Assembly: GCA_946482635.1 (NCBI GenBank)
Contig: CAMLSG010000035.1
Coordinates: forward strand, 1-32,184
Length of the DNA: 32,184 bases
Reading direction: 5' to 3'
Source: an uncultured Duganella sp.
GTDB lineage: Bacteria > Pseudomonadota > Gammaproteobacteria > Burkholderiales > Burkholderiaceae
Shown: positions 8,485-15,978 of the stretch, piece after piece
How the letters are laid out: every line of letters begins with the position of its first letter
How positions within the stretch are numbered: the first letter of the stretch is position 1
The notes under the pieces: generated by a model
Database searches by the model: none
What the model was told of the DNA's origin: nothing
What the model saw: the letters and a program-made list of their open reading frames with translations, nothing else
Translations under genes and position numbers: made by a program

Positions 8485-10683
8485 GTGCATACATCTATCA
8501 AACTGACTGTTATTGGAACTGCAATACTGGCGATTGCCGGTGCGGGCGGTTATTTCTACAACTCTTCGCCAGCGCCAGGCGTGGCCAGGAGCTTGCCGGA
8601 GCTGGCCAAGCGCGGCCCGGCGCCGACCGAACGGGCCTGGTCGGCGCGGCTGGAAACCTTGCTGGAAGCCGGGCTGGTTGATCCGTACGGCGTGGCGGTG
8701 GACAAGCAGGGCAATGTCTACTTCTCTGACGGCGGCGAAAAGAATACGGTGTCGGTGCTGGCGCCGGACGGCAGCACCCGAGTGCTGGCCGGCGGGATCG
8801 AAGGTTACCGCGAAGGTCTCGGCGCTGCCGCTGCCTTCAACACGCCGTCCGGCATCGCGCTGGACAAGCAGGGCAATGTCTACGTCGCCGATACGGGCAA
8901 CCATGCGATCCGCAAGATCGCTGTCGATGGCACGGTAACGACGCTGGCCGGCAGCGGCGTGGCCGGATATGCGGACGGGCAGGGCGCGCAGGCGCAGTTC
9001 AACGGCCCGGTCGGCGTGGCGGTCGATGAGGCGGGCGTCGTTTACGTTGCCGATACGTATAACGACCGGATTCGCAAAATCGCACCTGACGGGACCGTGA
9101 CCACGCTGGCGGGCGGTGCGCGTCCAGGTTTCGTCGATGGCATCGGCGAGGCAGCCCAGTTCGATACTCCCTGCGGAATTGCGGTGGGCAAGGATGGCAT
9201 CTATGTCGCCGACACCAGCAACGATGCGGTGCGCCGCATTAATGCGGATGGCTCGGTGCTGACCATTGCCGTCGCGCCCGAACTGGAAAAAGAGCCGCTG
9301 CTGCGCCGCCCGATGGCGTTGGCGGTAACGCATGATGGATTCGTCTACGTCGCCGTGTCGTCGCGTGGGCGCCTGTTGCAGCTGGCGCCCTATGGCAGCC
9401 TGGCCGGAATGCCCGACGCGGCGCGGCCCGCCGATCCGGTCACGGGCCTCGATGGCAATATCCAGGTCTATGGGCCCCGCAGCCTGGCGCTGGCGCCGAA
9501 TGGCGCCTTGATCCTGTCCGATGGCTCCGCGCAGCGCTTGCATCGCGTTGTGCGCGCTGGTGCTGGCGTGGCCAGTGCGCAGCCGCCCGTCCACGCTGCC
9601 CAGCCGGCGCAAGGCCATTTGATCGGCACCGCAAACGCGGCGGAGCAGGTTCCGCCTGCCGCTGCGCCTGCCGTGGCAGAAAGCGAGATCATGGCGCAGC
9701 GTACCCAGGGGCAAATGCCCTGGCCCGTGCTGCCGCAAAACCAGCCGCACGAAGTGGTCGGGCTGATGGGCGAGGTCAGGGGGAGTTACGACGGCGACAG
9801 CCGCCACCATTTCCACGCCGGACTCGATGTGCAGGCCGATGTCGGCAGCTCGGTCCACGTGGTCGAAAAAGCCAAAGTCAGCGACCCGCTCCCGAACTGG
9901 GCGTTTGCGTCCCTCGGCGAAGGCATCAACCTCGGCACGACCAGCTACATCCACATGAAGGTTGGCCGCGACAAAAAGAACCGCGCGCTGGACGAGCGCT
10001 TCCAGTTGCTGCTGAACGACAAAGGCAAGCCGGAACGTGTTCGCGTTCGCCGTGGCACGCGCTTCTACGTCGGCGAACAGCTGGGCGTGGTGAACCAGAT
10101 GGCCCACGTGCACCTGAACCTGTACGACCGTGGCCGTGTAGTCAATCCGCTCGCACTGCCATTCCCGGGCCTGCGCGATACCATCGCACCGGTCATCCAG
10201 GGTATCGCGCTGTATGACGCCAGCGACAAGCGCCTGCCGGGCAAGAAGGGAAAGCGCCTGGAAGTGCCGCGCAGCCTGGGAGAGGTGAACGTGGTGGTCG
10301 ATGCCTTCGACCAGATGGATGGCAATCTTGCACGGCGCCGCCTGGGGCTGTACAAGCTGGGCTATCAATTGCTGCAAGCCGACGGCAGCCCGGTTGCAGG
10401 TTACGAACAGCCCCGCATCATGCAGACCTATGACCAGTTGCCGAAACAGCGTGAGGCGGTGAAGGTCATGTACTCCGCCGACAGCGGGATTACGGTCTAC
10501 GGCAGCAAGTCCACCCGCTTCACTTATTCGCTGTTAAGCAAGCTGTCGCAAGGCGAAGCCGTTCCCGGCCGCTGGCATGTCAGCGAGCTGGCGCCAGGCG
10601 ACTACACCCTGCGCATTTACGCGGCCGACTATGCGGGCAATACCGCCACCGCCGGCCGCGATCTCGCATTGACGATCAACTGA
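8485..10683 (+). CDS. NHL-repeat beta-propeller fused to M23-type peptidase domain, secreted or anchored
   Basis: The 732-residue product starts with a hydrophobic N-terminus (6-24) that is a signal peptide or membrane anchor. Residues about 65-360 are NHL repeats (GVAVDKQGNVYFSD, GIALDKQGNVYVADTGNHAIRK, GVAVDEAGVVYVADTYNDRIRK), forming a beta-propeller. After a Pro/Ala linker (about 360-410), residues about 420-560 look like an LytM/M23 fold. H444-A-G-L-D448 matches HxGxD, and H541-V-H543 followed by L-N-L-Y...G..VNPL matches the HxH strand, so all visible zinc ligands are kept. The C-terminal 170 residues look like beta-sandwich and I do not recognise them. A cell-wall or surface peptidase whose propeller binds a partner is an inference. 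The GTG start has no clear Shine-Dalgarno sequence; TAAAAT at 8472 sits only 8 bases before it. The gene is convergent with the next one, 14 bases away. Confidence 0.8.
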   Translation: MHTSIKLTVIGTAILAIAGAGGYFYNSSPAPGVARSLPELAKRGPAPTERAWSARLETLLEAGLVDPYGVAVDKQGNVYFSDGGEKNTVSVLAPDGSTRVLAGGIEGYREGLGAAAAFNTPSGIALDKQGNVYVADTGNHAIRKIAVDGTVTTLAGSGVAGYADGQGAQAQFNGPVGVAVDEAGVVYVADTYNDRIRKIAPDGTVTTLAGGARPGFVDGIGEAAQFDTPCGIAVGKDGIYVADTSNDAVRRINADGSVLTIAVAPELEKEPLLRRPMALAVTHDGFVYVAVSSRGRLLQLAPYGSLAGMPDAARPADPVTGLDGNIQVYGPRSLALAPNGALILSDGSAQRLHRVVRAGAGVASAQPPVHAAQPAQGHLIGTANAAEQVPPAAAPAVAESEIMAQRTQGQMPWPVLPQNQPHEVVGLMGEVRGSYDGDSRHHFHAGLDVQADVGSSVHVVEKAKVSDPLPNWAFASLGEGINLGTTSYIHMKVGRDKKNRALDERFQLLLNDKGKPERVRVRRGTRFYVGEQLGVVNQMAHVHLNLYDRGRVVNPLALPFPGLRDTIAPVIQGIALYDASDKRLPGKKGKRLEVPRSLGEVNVVVDAFDQMDGNLARRRLGLYKLGYQLLQADGSPVAGYEQPRIMQTYDQLPKQREAVKVMYSADSGITVYGSKSTRFTYSLLSKLSQGEAVPGRWHVSELAPGDYTLRIYAADYAGNTATAGRDLALTIN

Positions 10684-10697
10684 GGAACAATTTACCT

Positions 10698-11657
10698 TCA
10701 GGACTTGATGAAGGCCAGCAGGTCGGCGTTCACCTTGTCCTTGTGGGTGTCGGTCAGGCCATGCGGTGCACCAGGATAGACCAGGAGTTTGGCCTGCTTG
10801 ACGATGCGTGCCGAGGCACGGCCGGCGGCGTCGATCGGCACGATCTGGTCGTCGTCGCCGTGGATGATCAGGGTCGGCTTGTCGAACTTCGCCAAGTCCG
10901 CGCGGAAGTCCGTTTCCGAGAAAGCCTTGATGGAATCGTAGGTGTTCTTGTGGCCGCCCATCATGCCCTGCATCCACCAAGAGTTGATGATGCCCTGCGA
11001 AGGCTTGGCGCCCGGGCGGTTGTAGCCGTAGAACGGGCCTGAAGCGATATCGAAGTACAGCTGCGAGCGATCCTTGACCGAGCCGGCACGGATGCCGTCG
11101 AATACTTCCAGCGGCAAGCCGCCAGGGTTGTCGGCGGTTTTCACCATAATTGGAGGCACCGCCGAGACCAGGGCCAGCTTGGCGACCCGTTTGGTGCCAT
11201 GGCGTCCCACATAGCGCGCCACCTCGCCGCCGCCGGTTGAAAAGCCGATCAGCACCGCATTCTTCAGGTCCAGCGCCTCGATCACCTGGGCCAGGTCATC
11301 GGCGTAGTGGTCCATGTCGTTGCCCTCCCAGGGCTGGCTGGAACGGCCATGCCCGCGGCGGTCATGCGCAATCACGCGGTAACCCTGGTTAGCCAGGAAG
11401 AACATCTGCGATTCCCAGCTATCCGAGCTCAGTGGCCAGCCGTGGCTGAACACGATGGGCTGGCCGTTGCGCGGGCCCCAATCCTTGTAATAGATATCCA
11501 CGCCGTCACGGGTGGTGATGAAGGCAGCGGTCTTTTTCATGTTGGCGCCGGGAGCGGCTGTGGCGCTGGCGGCAGGCAGGGCGGCGGCAGCGGCGGCAGC
11601 AGCAAGGCTTGCGCTGCCAACCAGGGCGGAACGGCGGGAAGAATCGAAGTCTTTCAT
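10698..11657 (-). CDS. Alpha/beta hydrolase, non-heme haloperoxidase/esterase-like, Tat-exported
   Basis: The 319-residue protein opens with S-S-R-R-S-A-L-V-G and a long Ala-rich hydrophobic stretch (10-37), a twin-arginine signal with R8-R9, so export of the folded protein is likely. The mature part is an alpha/beta hydrolase of the haloperoxidase/arylesterase group: HGW oxyanion loop at 72-74, nucleophile S140 in GFSTGGG, acid in the HGDDDQIVP segment (around 268-270) and H299 in [10 protein letters not shown]. The substrate is unknown. M40 would give a cytosolic form beginning MKKTAAF, but AAAGGA lies well placed before the upstream ATG. It follows the dienelactone hydrolase by 23 bases in the same direction, so the two are probably co-transcribed under the divergent LysR regulator. 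Confidence 0.87.
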   Translation of the reverse strand: MKDFDSSRRSALVGSASLAAAAAAAALPAASATAAPGANMKKTAAFITTRDGVDIYYKDWGPRNGQPIVFSHGWPLSSDSWESQMFFLANQGYRVIAHDRRGHGRSSQPWEGNDMDHYADDLAQVIEALDLKNAVLIGFSTGGGEVARYVGRHGTKRVAKLALVSAVPPIMVKTADNPGGLPLEVFDGIRAGSVKDRSQLYFDIASGPFYGYNRPGAKPSQGIINSWWMQGMMGGHKNTYDSIKAFSETDFRADLAKFDKPTLIIHGDDDQIVPIDAAGRASARIVKQAKLLVYPGAPHGLTDTHKDKVNADLLAFIKS

Positions 11658-11680
11658 GGCTGTAGTCCTTTCAGGGTATG

Positions 11681-12376
11681 TTACATTGCAAGTTGCTGGG
11701 TGAAGAAAGCGTCGGTGCGGCCATTGGCCAGTGCGGCGTCGCCGGCATGGAAATGGTGGCCGCCAGGGCGTGCGAATGCATGGTTGCGGCCGGGGTAGTT
11801 GAACACCTGGATGTTCGGATTGGCGGATAGCGCTTCGTTGATTTTGGCTTGCGCCGCCTTGTCGATGTATTCGTCCTCGTTGGCCTGGTGGTAGATCATC
11901 GGGCGCTTGATGTTCACTGCCTCGTCAACATACTGGTCGGTGCCGCCGCCGTAGTAGGCGACAAAGGCATCGGCGTCGCTGCGTGCGGCGGCCAGGAAGG
12001 TCAGCAGGCCGCCGAGGCAATAGCCAGTGACGCCAACCTTGCCGTTTGCCCCCGGCATGCTGCGGGCAGCGGCGACGGTGGCGGCGATGTCCTGTACGCC
12101 TTTGTCGCGGTCGTATGCGCTGTAGAGTGCGAAGCCCTTGGCCCAATCGCCTTCCTTGGCCTCCGACATGTCCAGGCCGGGTTCGGCGCGCCAGAACAGG
12201 TCAGGGCAAACCGCGATGAAGCCCTTGGCCGCGTAGTCGGCGGCGATGCTGCGGATGCCGGCGTTGACGCCGAAGATTTCCTGCAGCACGACCACGATGG
12301 GGTGCGGGCCCGGCGCGGCTGGCCGTGCAACATGGCAGTTAAAGCTTCCGTCGGCGACCTGGATGGTGAGCGTCAT
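11681..12376 (-). CDS. Dienelactone hydrolase family protein
   Basis: The 231-residue protein has the complete dienelactone hydrolase triad and ring: E33 in LQEIFG, nucleophile C120 in GYCLGG, an acid in the NEDEYID segment (around 166-171) and H199 in GRNHAF. The family hydrolyses dienelactone to maleylacetate in chloroaromatic breakdown, but many members act on other lactones or esters, and no catechol-pathway genes are nearby, so the substrate is open. The ATG at 12376 is chosen because AGAGGAAA lies upstream and homology starts there; the open frame extends to 12535 but would run through the operator dyad and into the LysR gene. It is the first gene of a two-gene operon with the exported hydrolase and is divergent from the LysR regulator. 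Confidence 0.9.
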   Translation of the reverse strand: MTLTIQVADGSFNCHVARPAAPGPHPIVVVLQEIFGVNAGIRSIAADYAAKGFIAVCPDLFWRAEPGLDMSEAKEGDWAKGFALYSAYDRDKGVQDIAATVAAARSMPGANGKVGVTGYCLGGLLTFLAAARSDADAFVAYYGGGTDQYVDEAVNIKRPMIYHQANEDEYIDKAAQAKINEALSANPNIQVFNYPGRNHAFARPGGHHFHAGDAALANGRTDAFFTQQLAM

Positions 12377-12411
12377 GGCGTTTCCTCTTTTGAGAGTGGT
12401 TGGTGATGGAA

Positions 12412-12432
12412 GCCATGTTAGGCAGACATGGC
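12412..12432. promoter_or_regulatory. LysR-type operator (perfect 7-7-7 dyad with T-N11-A)
   Basis: The arms GCCATGT (12412-12418) and ACATGGC (12426-12432) are perfect inverted repeats around a 7-base spacer. T12416 and A12428 enclose 11 bases, the classical LysR-type T-N11-A box. The site lies 35 bases before the dienelactone hydrolase start and 45 before the LysR start, exactly between the divergent genes, so it is the likely binding site through which the regulator controls both. This is inference from position and pattern. Confidence 0.72.
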
Positions 12433-12453
12433 GTATTAGGGAACGCACAAGCT

Positions 12454-12470
12454 TGCAAAGCCGCTTTGCA
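12454..12470. repeat. Second perfect dyad, 7-3-7, just before the LysR start
   Basis: TGCAAAG (12454-12460) and CTTTGCA (12464-12470) flank CCG, eight bases before the ATG at 12478. Its half-site differs from the operator at 12412 and it lacks the symmetric T-N11-A. It may be a separate regulator site, or an mRNA hairpin limiting LysR translation if transcription starts upstream. Confidence 0.5.
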
Positions 12471-12477
12471 GTTCTGC

Positions 12478-13359
12478 ATGGATAGGGACAATGTGAACTC
12501 TTTCGACTGGAATGACATACCTCTGATCCTGGCACTGGCCCGTTGCGGCAGCATGAGCGCAGCGGCGCGCGAGCTTGGCGTGGATGCTTCGACCATCAGC
12601 CGGCGTGTCGCTGCGGCCGAAAAGGAACTGGACCTCAGGCTGTTCCTGCGCGATACCACCGGCTACCAGCTGACGGCGGCCGGCCGCACCTTCGTCGAAT
12701 ATGGCCATACCGTGGCGGGCAATGTGCAGGCGATGCTGCTTGCCTCATCGCGGGAATCGCAGGCAGCAGTCGGCGTGGTGCGCATAAGCGCCATCGACTT
12801 CCTGTTCGACTTCTGGCTGGCGGAGCACGTGACGGCGCTGCGTGCGGAGCACCCGGGCCTGGAACTGCACCTGCTGGCCGACAACAGCAATGTCTCGTTT
12901 GCCCGCGGTGAAACCGACTTCGCCCTGCGCCTTGCCCGGCCGGTGGAAGACGCGGCACTGGTCATGCGCAAGCTGGGCGAGTTGCCAATGGCTGTGTTCG
13001 GGGCGCCGCAATACGCCGGCACAGATAGCGCTAACTGGTGCACTCAGCCGTGGATCGGCTATGACGCGACGCTGGCCCGCCTGCCCGAAACGCGCTGGCT
13101 GGACCGGGTCGTGCCGCGCGGCCAGGTGGCGTTGCGCGTAAATGGCCTGGGCAGCATGGTGCAAGTCTGCCGCGCCGGCGTCGGCCTGGCGCTATTGCCC
13201 TGCATGATGGAGAAGATGCCCGGCCTGGTACGGCTGGGGGGAGTCGAGGTGACGCGTGAAGTCTGGCTGCTGAGCCATCGCGACGCCGTCGGCATCGGGC
13301 GCATCAAGGCAGTGTCGGAATGGCTGACTGCAAGCTTCGCGATGACTAGTGCATGTTGA
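12478..13359 (+). CDS. LysR-family transcriptional regulator
   Basis: The 293-residue regulator has an N-terminal winged helix-turn-helix (about 8-65, with GSMSAAARELGVDASTISRR as the recognition region) and a LysR-substrate-type effector domain (about 95-285). The ligand cannot be read from sequence. It is transcribed away from the dienelactone hydrolase operon, and the shared T-N11-A dyad at 12412-12432 suggests it controls that operon and itself. Start choice is uncertain. The ATG at 12478 has no Shine-Dalgarno sequence. A GTG at 12493 has AGGGA closely upstream and would give the compact N-terminus (V-N-S-F-D-W-N-D) usual in this family. The longer frame from 12400 would run through the operator and is unlikely. 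Confidence 0.9.
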   Translation: MDRDNVNSFDWNDIPLILALARCGSMSAAARELGVDASTISRRVAAAEKELDLRLFLRDTTGYQLTAAGRTFVEYGHTVAGNVQAMLLASSRESQAAVGVVRISAIDFLFDFWLAEHVTALRAEHPGLELHLLADNSNVSFARGETDFALRLARPVEDAALVMRKLGELPMAVFGAPQYAGTDSANWCTQPWIGYDATLARLPETRWLDRVVPRGQVALRVNGLGSMVQVCRAGVGLALLPCMMEKMPGLVRLGGVEVTREVWLLSHRDAVGIGRIKAVSEWLTASFAMTSAC

Positions 13360-13392
13360 AAGTCGGGGTCAGGTCTGGCAATCCGCCATTTA

Positions 13393-14235
13393 TTATTGAA
13401 TCGAGGTATTGCGGCCGTACAGGCTGCGTTGGGATGGGTTGCCGGTAACGGCGATTCGGCCCGATCCGTTGGCGCGGGCTTCGACTTTGTGCTGTACCCA
13501 GGCTTGCACTCCGCCGGAACCGTTGCTGGTGATATTGGCTTCGTCGGCGCGCAAGTCGTTCAGTTGGGCGCTGCCTGAGCCTTGGGTCTGCACGTCGAGC
13601 ATACGGACGATGCCGCGCGCATAGAAACTGCCCGAGCCGGATGACGACACGCGCAGGTAGTCGCCGCGCACCGAGCCGATGTTCACGCGGCCGGAACCCA
13701 CCATATCCACGACGGCCGATTTGCTATCGAGTCCGTCTGCATACAACTGGCCCGAGCCGGTGTGGCGCATGTCAAGCCGGTCCACCTGGCCACGCAATTC
13801 GAGGTAGCCGGAGCCGGTGTGCGATACCGTGAACGCACCGCCAGCCAGGCCATGTACCTCGGTGTGCACGGAGCCGGTCGATTCCAGGGTGTCCAGGCGC
13901 TGCACCGTGTAGCGCACGTGGATCGGCTTGCGGCTGTCAATGCGCTCCTCGGTCCACACGCGCAGCGTGTCGCCACGCACTTCGGTATGCACCAGCGGCA
14001 CCAGGTTGCTGTCGCCTTCGATCACCAGCGATGGAGCGCCGCCTACCTTCACTTCGACGTCCATGTCCACTCGATGGCGGTTCTCCACGCGCAGCCCGGT
14101 GGCGCTGGCTATGCTGCGGGTTTCAGTGGTAGTCGTTCCATTGCCCTTGACATAATCGCTGCTGTCATTCAGTACGACGACGCAGCCGGCCAGGCTGAGG
14201 GAGAGCAGGGCTGCGAGGGTGAGCTTGGTGCGCAT
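13393..14235 (-). CDS. DUF2807 (head GIN domain) lipoprotein
   Basis: A 280-residue lipoprotein with signal MRTKLTLAALLSLSLAGC, whose C18 is the lipidated cysteine (lipobox LAGC). The rest is a DUF2807/putative auto-transporter adhesin head domain, a beta-solenoid-like fold seen here as repeated turns GSG every roughly 20-22 residues (HTGSGYLEL, HTGSGQLYA, MVGSGRVNI, SSGSGSFYA, TQGSGSAQL, SNGSGGVQA, ANGSGRIAV). The function of the family is not established; a cell-surface structural or adhesive role is usually supposed. The ATG at 14235 is preceded by AAGGAAA. The gene is monocistronic and convergent with LysR, 33 bases from its stop, and divergent from the RNA/PEP-CTERM region. Confidence 0.85.
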   Translation of the reverse strand: MRTKLTLAALLSLSLAGCVVVLNDSSDYVKGNGTTTTETRSIASATGLRVENRHRVDMDVEVKVGGAPSLVIEGDSNLVPLVHTEVRGDTLRVWTEERIDSRKPIHVRYTVQRLDTLESTGSVHTEVHGLAGGAFTVSHTGSGYLELRGQVDRLDMRHTGSGQLYADGLDSKSAVVDMVGSGRVNIGSVRGDYLRVSSSGSGSFYARGIVRMLDVQTQGSGSAQLNDLRADEANITSNGSGGVQAWVQHKVEARANGSGRIAVTGNPSQRSLYGRNTSIQ

Positions 14236-14327
14236 GGTTATTTCCTTATTGTGCATGCCAGGAGGGATGCGTACATCCTATCGGGCATCGCGCTCGCATA
14301 TGGCGGGAATGCGACGAATTGCAGAAA

Positions 14328-14356
14328 TTGAGTACTGAGTTGTAAAAATTGATAAT
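14328..14356 (+). promoter_or_regulatory. Sigma-70 promoter for candidate RNA / PEP-CTERM leader
   Basis: TTGAGT (14328-14333) and GATAAT (14351-14356) are separated by 17 bases, matching 4/6 and 5/6 consensus positions with optimal spacing. Predicted transcription start is near 14363. The gap 14236-14574 contains no protein gene; it holds this promoter, the hairpins and terminator listed next, and further small dyads before the PEP-CTERM start. Confidence 0.6.
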
Positions 14357-14362
14357 ATGAAA

Positions 14363-14462
14363 GTGTCGGCTTCCTGCCGGCCCGGCAGCTCTGCTGCTGA
14401 GAACAATCTAGTTATATACCCCTTGTTTGCGCCGCGGATAGGCCATCTGCGGCGTTTCTTTT
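14363..14462 (+). ncRNA. Candidate small RNA or attenuating leader (about 100 nt)
   Basis: Between a good promoter and an intrinsic terminator lie about 100 bases without a credible reading frame but rich in pairing. CTGCCGG (14374-14380) pairs with CCGGCAG (14382-14388; realistically a 6-bp stem with a 3-base loop), and GCAGC with GCTGC (about 14386-14398), which shares the GGCAG arm, so the two hairpins are mutually exclusive. A mostly unpaired AT-rich stretch (14400-14425) follows, then the terminator hairpin. I recognise no known family. It could be a free sRNA, or a leader whose terminator is bypassed to express the PEP-CTERM genes 113 bases downstream. The call is inference from structure only. 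Confidence 0.42.
14430..14462 (+). terminator. Intrinsic terminator upstream of the PEP-CTERM genes
   Basis: The stem CGCCGCGGAT (14430-14439) pairs with ATCTGCGGCG (14445-14454) with one G-T wobble around an AGGCC loop, followed by TTTCTTTT. It is oriented for plus-strand transcription although no plus-strand protein gene lies immediately upstream, which implies a short transcript from the 14328 promoter. Confidence 0.72.
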
Positions 14463-14493
14463 GCATGGCCGTGCTTTTTTCGAGGCTCCCGCC

Positions 14494-14507
14494 TTGTGCC
14501 TGCACAA
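14494..14507. repeat. TTGTGC / GCACAA dyad upstream of first PEP-CTERM gene
   Basis: A perfect 6-bp inverted repeat with a 2-base spacer (TTGTGC-CT-GCACAA), 68 bases before the ATG at 14575. A second small stem AGCCC/GGGCT (14508-14512 / 14522-14526) follows directly. Either may be an operator or 5'-UTR structure. No sigma-54 (GG-N10-GC) element typical of PrsR-controlled PEP-CTERM genes was found here. Confidence 0.35.
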
Positions 14508-14574
14508 AGCCCAGTAATGCCGGGCTACCTAAGCTGTTGAAAGGATCCGTTTTTTCACAGTGGAGGACTACATC

Positions 14575-15195
14575 ATGTGCACAATTGGAAGAAAGCTGGC
14601 CCTCGCCGCCACCGGCGTGTTTCTGGCGGCAAGCGCATTTGGCGCAACGAGTATCGGCAACACGTCGGCCGATGACGTAACGCTTGGGGGATTCGATTCC
14701 GACGCGTATGTCTTTGCCGCAAGCTGGAATCCCCATGCAGGCTTGAGCGGTGATACCAGCGGCTTCGGCACCGCTTTCGATGCTTATGGCAGCGGCCCGT
14801 GGAGCCTGCTCGATAAGTATGACCTGAATGCAGTATTTGGAAATTCCGGCGTGCTCCAGTTCGGCTTTGCGATGAACAGCGGCTCTACAGGCACCTGGTC
14901 CGTGCACAATACGGGCGCCGCCAACATGGTGCTTGACCTCGTTTTCGCCATGCACGCGGGCGATGCCGGCGCCGGCTTCCTTTTCGATAACCAGGCCATC
15001 AACGCTGGCCAGACCCTGAACGGTACCTGGCGCATTGAATGGTTCACGGGGAATAACAATGCCTACCCTGACTTTTCGAATCTCGCTTTGTTCGCGCGCG
15101 ATGTGTCCGCCGTGCCTGAGCCTGGCGAATACGGGATGCTGCTGGCAGGCCTTGGCGTGCTTGGCTTACTTGCGCGCAGGCGCAATCCGGAGTGA
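14575..15195 (+). CDS. PEP-CTERM sorting-domain protein, first of a tandem pair
   Basis: A 206-residue exported protein with signal peptide 1-23 (cleavage after AFGA) and a C-terminal sorting signal: VPEP at 180-183, a hydrophobic helix (MLLAGLGVLGLLA) and the basic tail RRR. Such proteins are processed by exosortase (EpsH/XrtA) and usually reach the outer surface or extracellular matrix. The middle is a beta-rich domain of unknown function. The ATG at 14575 has GGAGG 8 bases upstream; the GTG five codons earlier would overlap the Shine-Dalgarno sequence. It is strongly similar to the next gene (shared FLFDNQAINAGQTL and EWFTGNN segments), showing tandem duplication. No exosortase is in the window. 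Base composition looks lower in GC than the flanking genes. Confidence 0.9.
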   Translation: MCTIGRKLALAATGVFLAASAFGATSIGNTSADDVTLGGFDSDAYVFAASWNPHAGLSGDTSGFGTAFDAYGSGPWSLLDKYDLNAVFGNSGVLQFGFAMNSGSTGTWSVHNTGAANMVLDLVFAMHAGDAGAGFLFDNQAINAGQTLNGTWRIEWFTGNNNAYPDFSNLALFARDVSAVPEPGEYGMLLAGLGVLGLLARRRNPE

Positions 15196-15243
15196 CTTTA
15201 TTTCGGAAAGGTAATGAACGCCGTCGAGGTCGCTAAACCGCTA

Positions 15244-15266
15244 AAGTGAAGTGGCAGTCTTCACTT
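15244..15266. repeat. Perfect 8-7-8 dyad before the second PEP-CTERM gene
   Basis: AAGTGAAG (15244-15251) and CTTCACTT (15259-15266) flank TGGCAGT. The dyad ends five bases before the Shine-Dalgarno sequence AAGGGGA (15271-15277) of the gene starting at 15284. It could be an operator, or an mRNA hairpin in the 88-base spacer between the two paralogues; there is no T-run, so it is not a standard terminator. Confidence 0.55.
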
Positions 15267-15283
15267 CAACAAGGGGAATCGGA

Positions 15284-15925
15284 ATGGAACCAATTGCAAA
15301 GAAGTTTGCATTGGCCGCCAGTAGTATGCTCCTGGCGGCAAGCGCCTTTGGCGCTACAACCATCGGTAATACCTCTGCAGACGACGTTACGCTCGACGCC
15401 CAAAGTGCCGAGGCCTTCGTCTTCACCTCGGGCTGGAATCCGCAAGCAGGCCTGAGCGGCAATACCAGCGGCATGGGCAGCACTTTCAACAGCTACGGTA
15501 GCGGCGACTGGACCTTGCTGGGCAAGCACGAGGGTGGCTCCGGCACAGGCTTCAGCCTCTTCAATACGCTGGACTTCAGCTTCGACGTTGGGGACGGCAA
15601 GACCGGCACCTGGACCATCACCAATACCAGCGCAAGCGCGAACGTGTCGCTGGACCTGGTGCTTTCGCTAAAGGCTGCAAACGGTGCCGCAGCTTTCCTG
15701 TTCGATAACCAGGCTATCAATGCGGGACAGACCCTGAGCGGCACCTGGAATATCGAATGGTTCACCGGCAATAACCAGGCCAATCCCGGCTTCTCCAACC
15801 TGACCATTTTCGGGCGCGAGATGGACGGTATCACTTCCCCTGTGCCCGAACCTGGGCATTACGCCATGTTGCTCGCCGGCCTGGGGCTGATTGGCTTTGT
15901 GGCGCGGAGGCGCAAAGCGCTGTAG
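15284..15925 (+). CDS. PEP-CTERM sorting-domain protein, second of a tandem pair
   Basis: A 213-residue paralogue of the preceding protein, with signal peptide MEPIAKKFALAAS...AFGA (about 1-23) and C-terminal VPEP at 187-190, helix MLLAGLGLIGFVA and tail RRR. The central domain shares TIGNTSADDVTL, GSG.W.LL.K and FLFDNQAINAGQTLSGTW with its neighbour and differs mainly by a Gly/Ser-rich insertion near 80-90 (HEGGSGTG). The function is unknown; exosortase-dependent surface delivery is the family expectation. The ATG at 15284 is preceded by AAGGGGA. The upstream GTG at 15251 falls inside the dyad and is not favoured. The two genes probably share a transcript, although the 88-base spacer with its own dyad leaves room for separate control. 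Confidence 0.9.
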   Translation: MEPIAKKFALAASSMLLAASAFGATTIGNTSADDVTLDAQSAEAFVFTSGWNPQAGLSGNTSGMGSTFNSYGSGDWTLLGKHEGGSGTGFSLFNTLDFSFDVGDGKTGTWTITNTSASANVSLDLVLSLKAANGAAAFLFDNQAINAGQTLSGTWNIEWFTGNNQANPGFSNLTIFGREMDGITSPVPEPGHYAMLLAGLGLIGFVARRRKAL

Positions 15926-15978
15926 ACTCTTTGAAACGGTCGTGCTATTTTGTTGGCGCGACCAATCAAGGAGACAGC

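Noticed and set aside
8472..8487. TAAAAT followed eight bases later by GTG, suggesting a leaderless mRNA for the NHL-peptidase gene
   Set aside because: No acceptable -35 and the start codon is itself uncertain; the pattern is too weak to claim.
8416..10377. A 653-codon minus-strand open frame opposite the NHL-peptidase gene
   Set aside because: Shadow; it would also begin inside the prc terminator region at its 3' end and shows no family features.
13600..13880. Recurring DNA words (GAGCCGG) that looked like a tandem repeat array
   Set aside because: They encode the GSG turns of the DUF2807 beta-solenoid, so the repeat is explained at protein level.
14463..14574. Sigma-54 promoter for PEP-CTERM genes (PrsR-type control)
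   Set aside because: No GG-N10-GC pair of the right form was found upstream of either PEP-CTERM gene.
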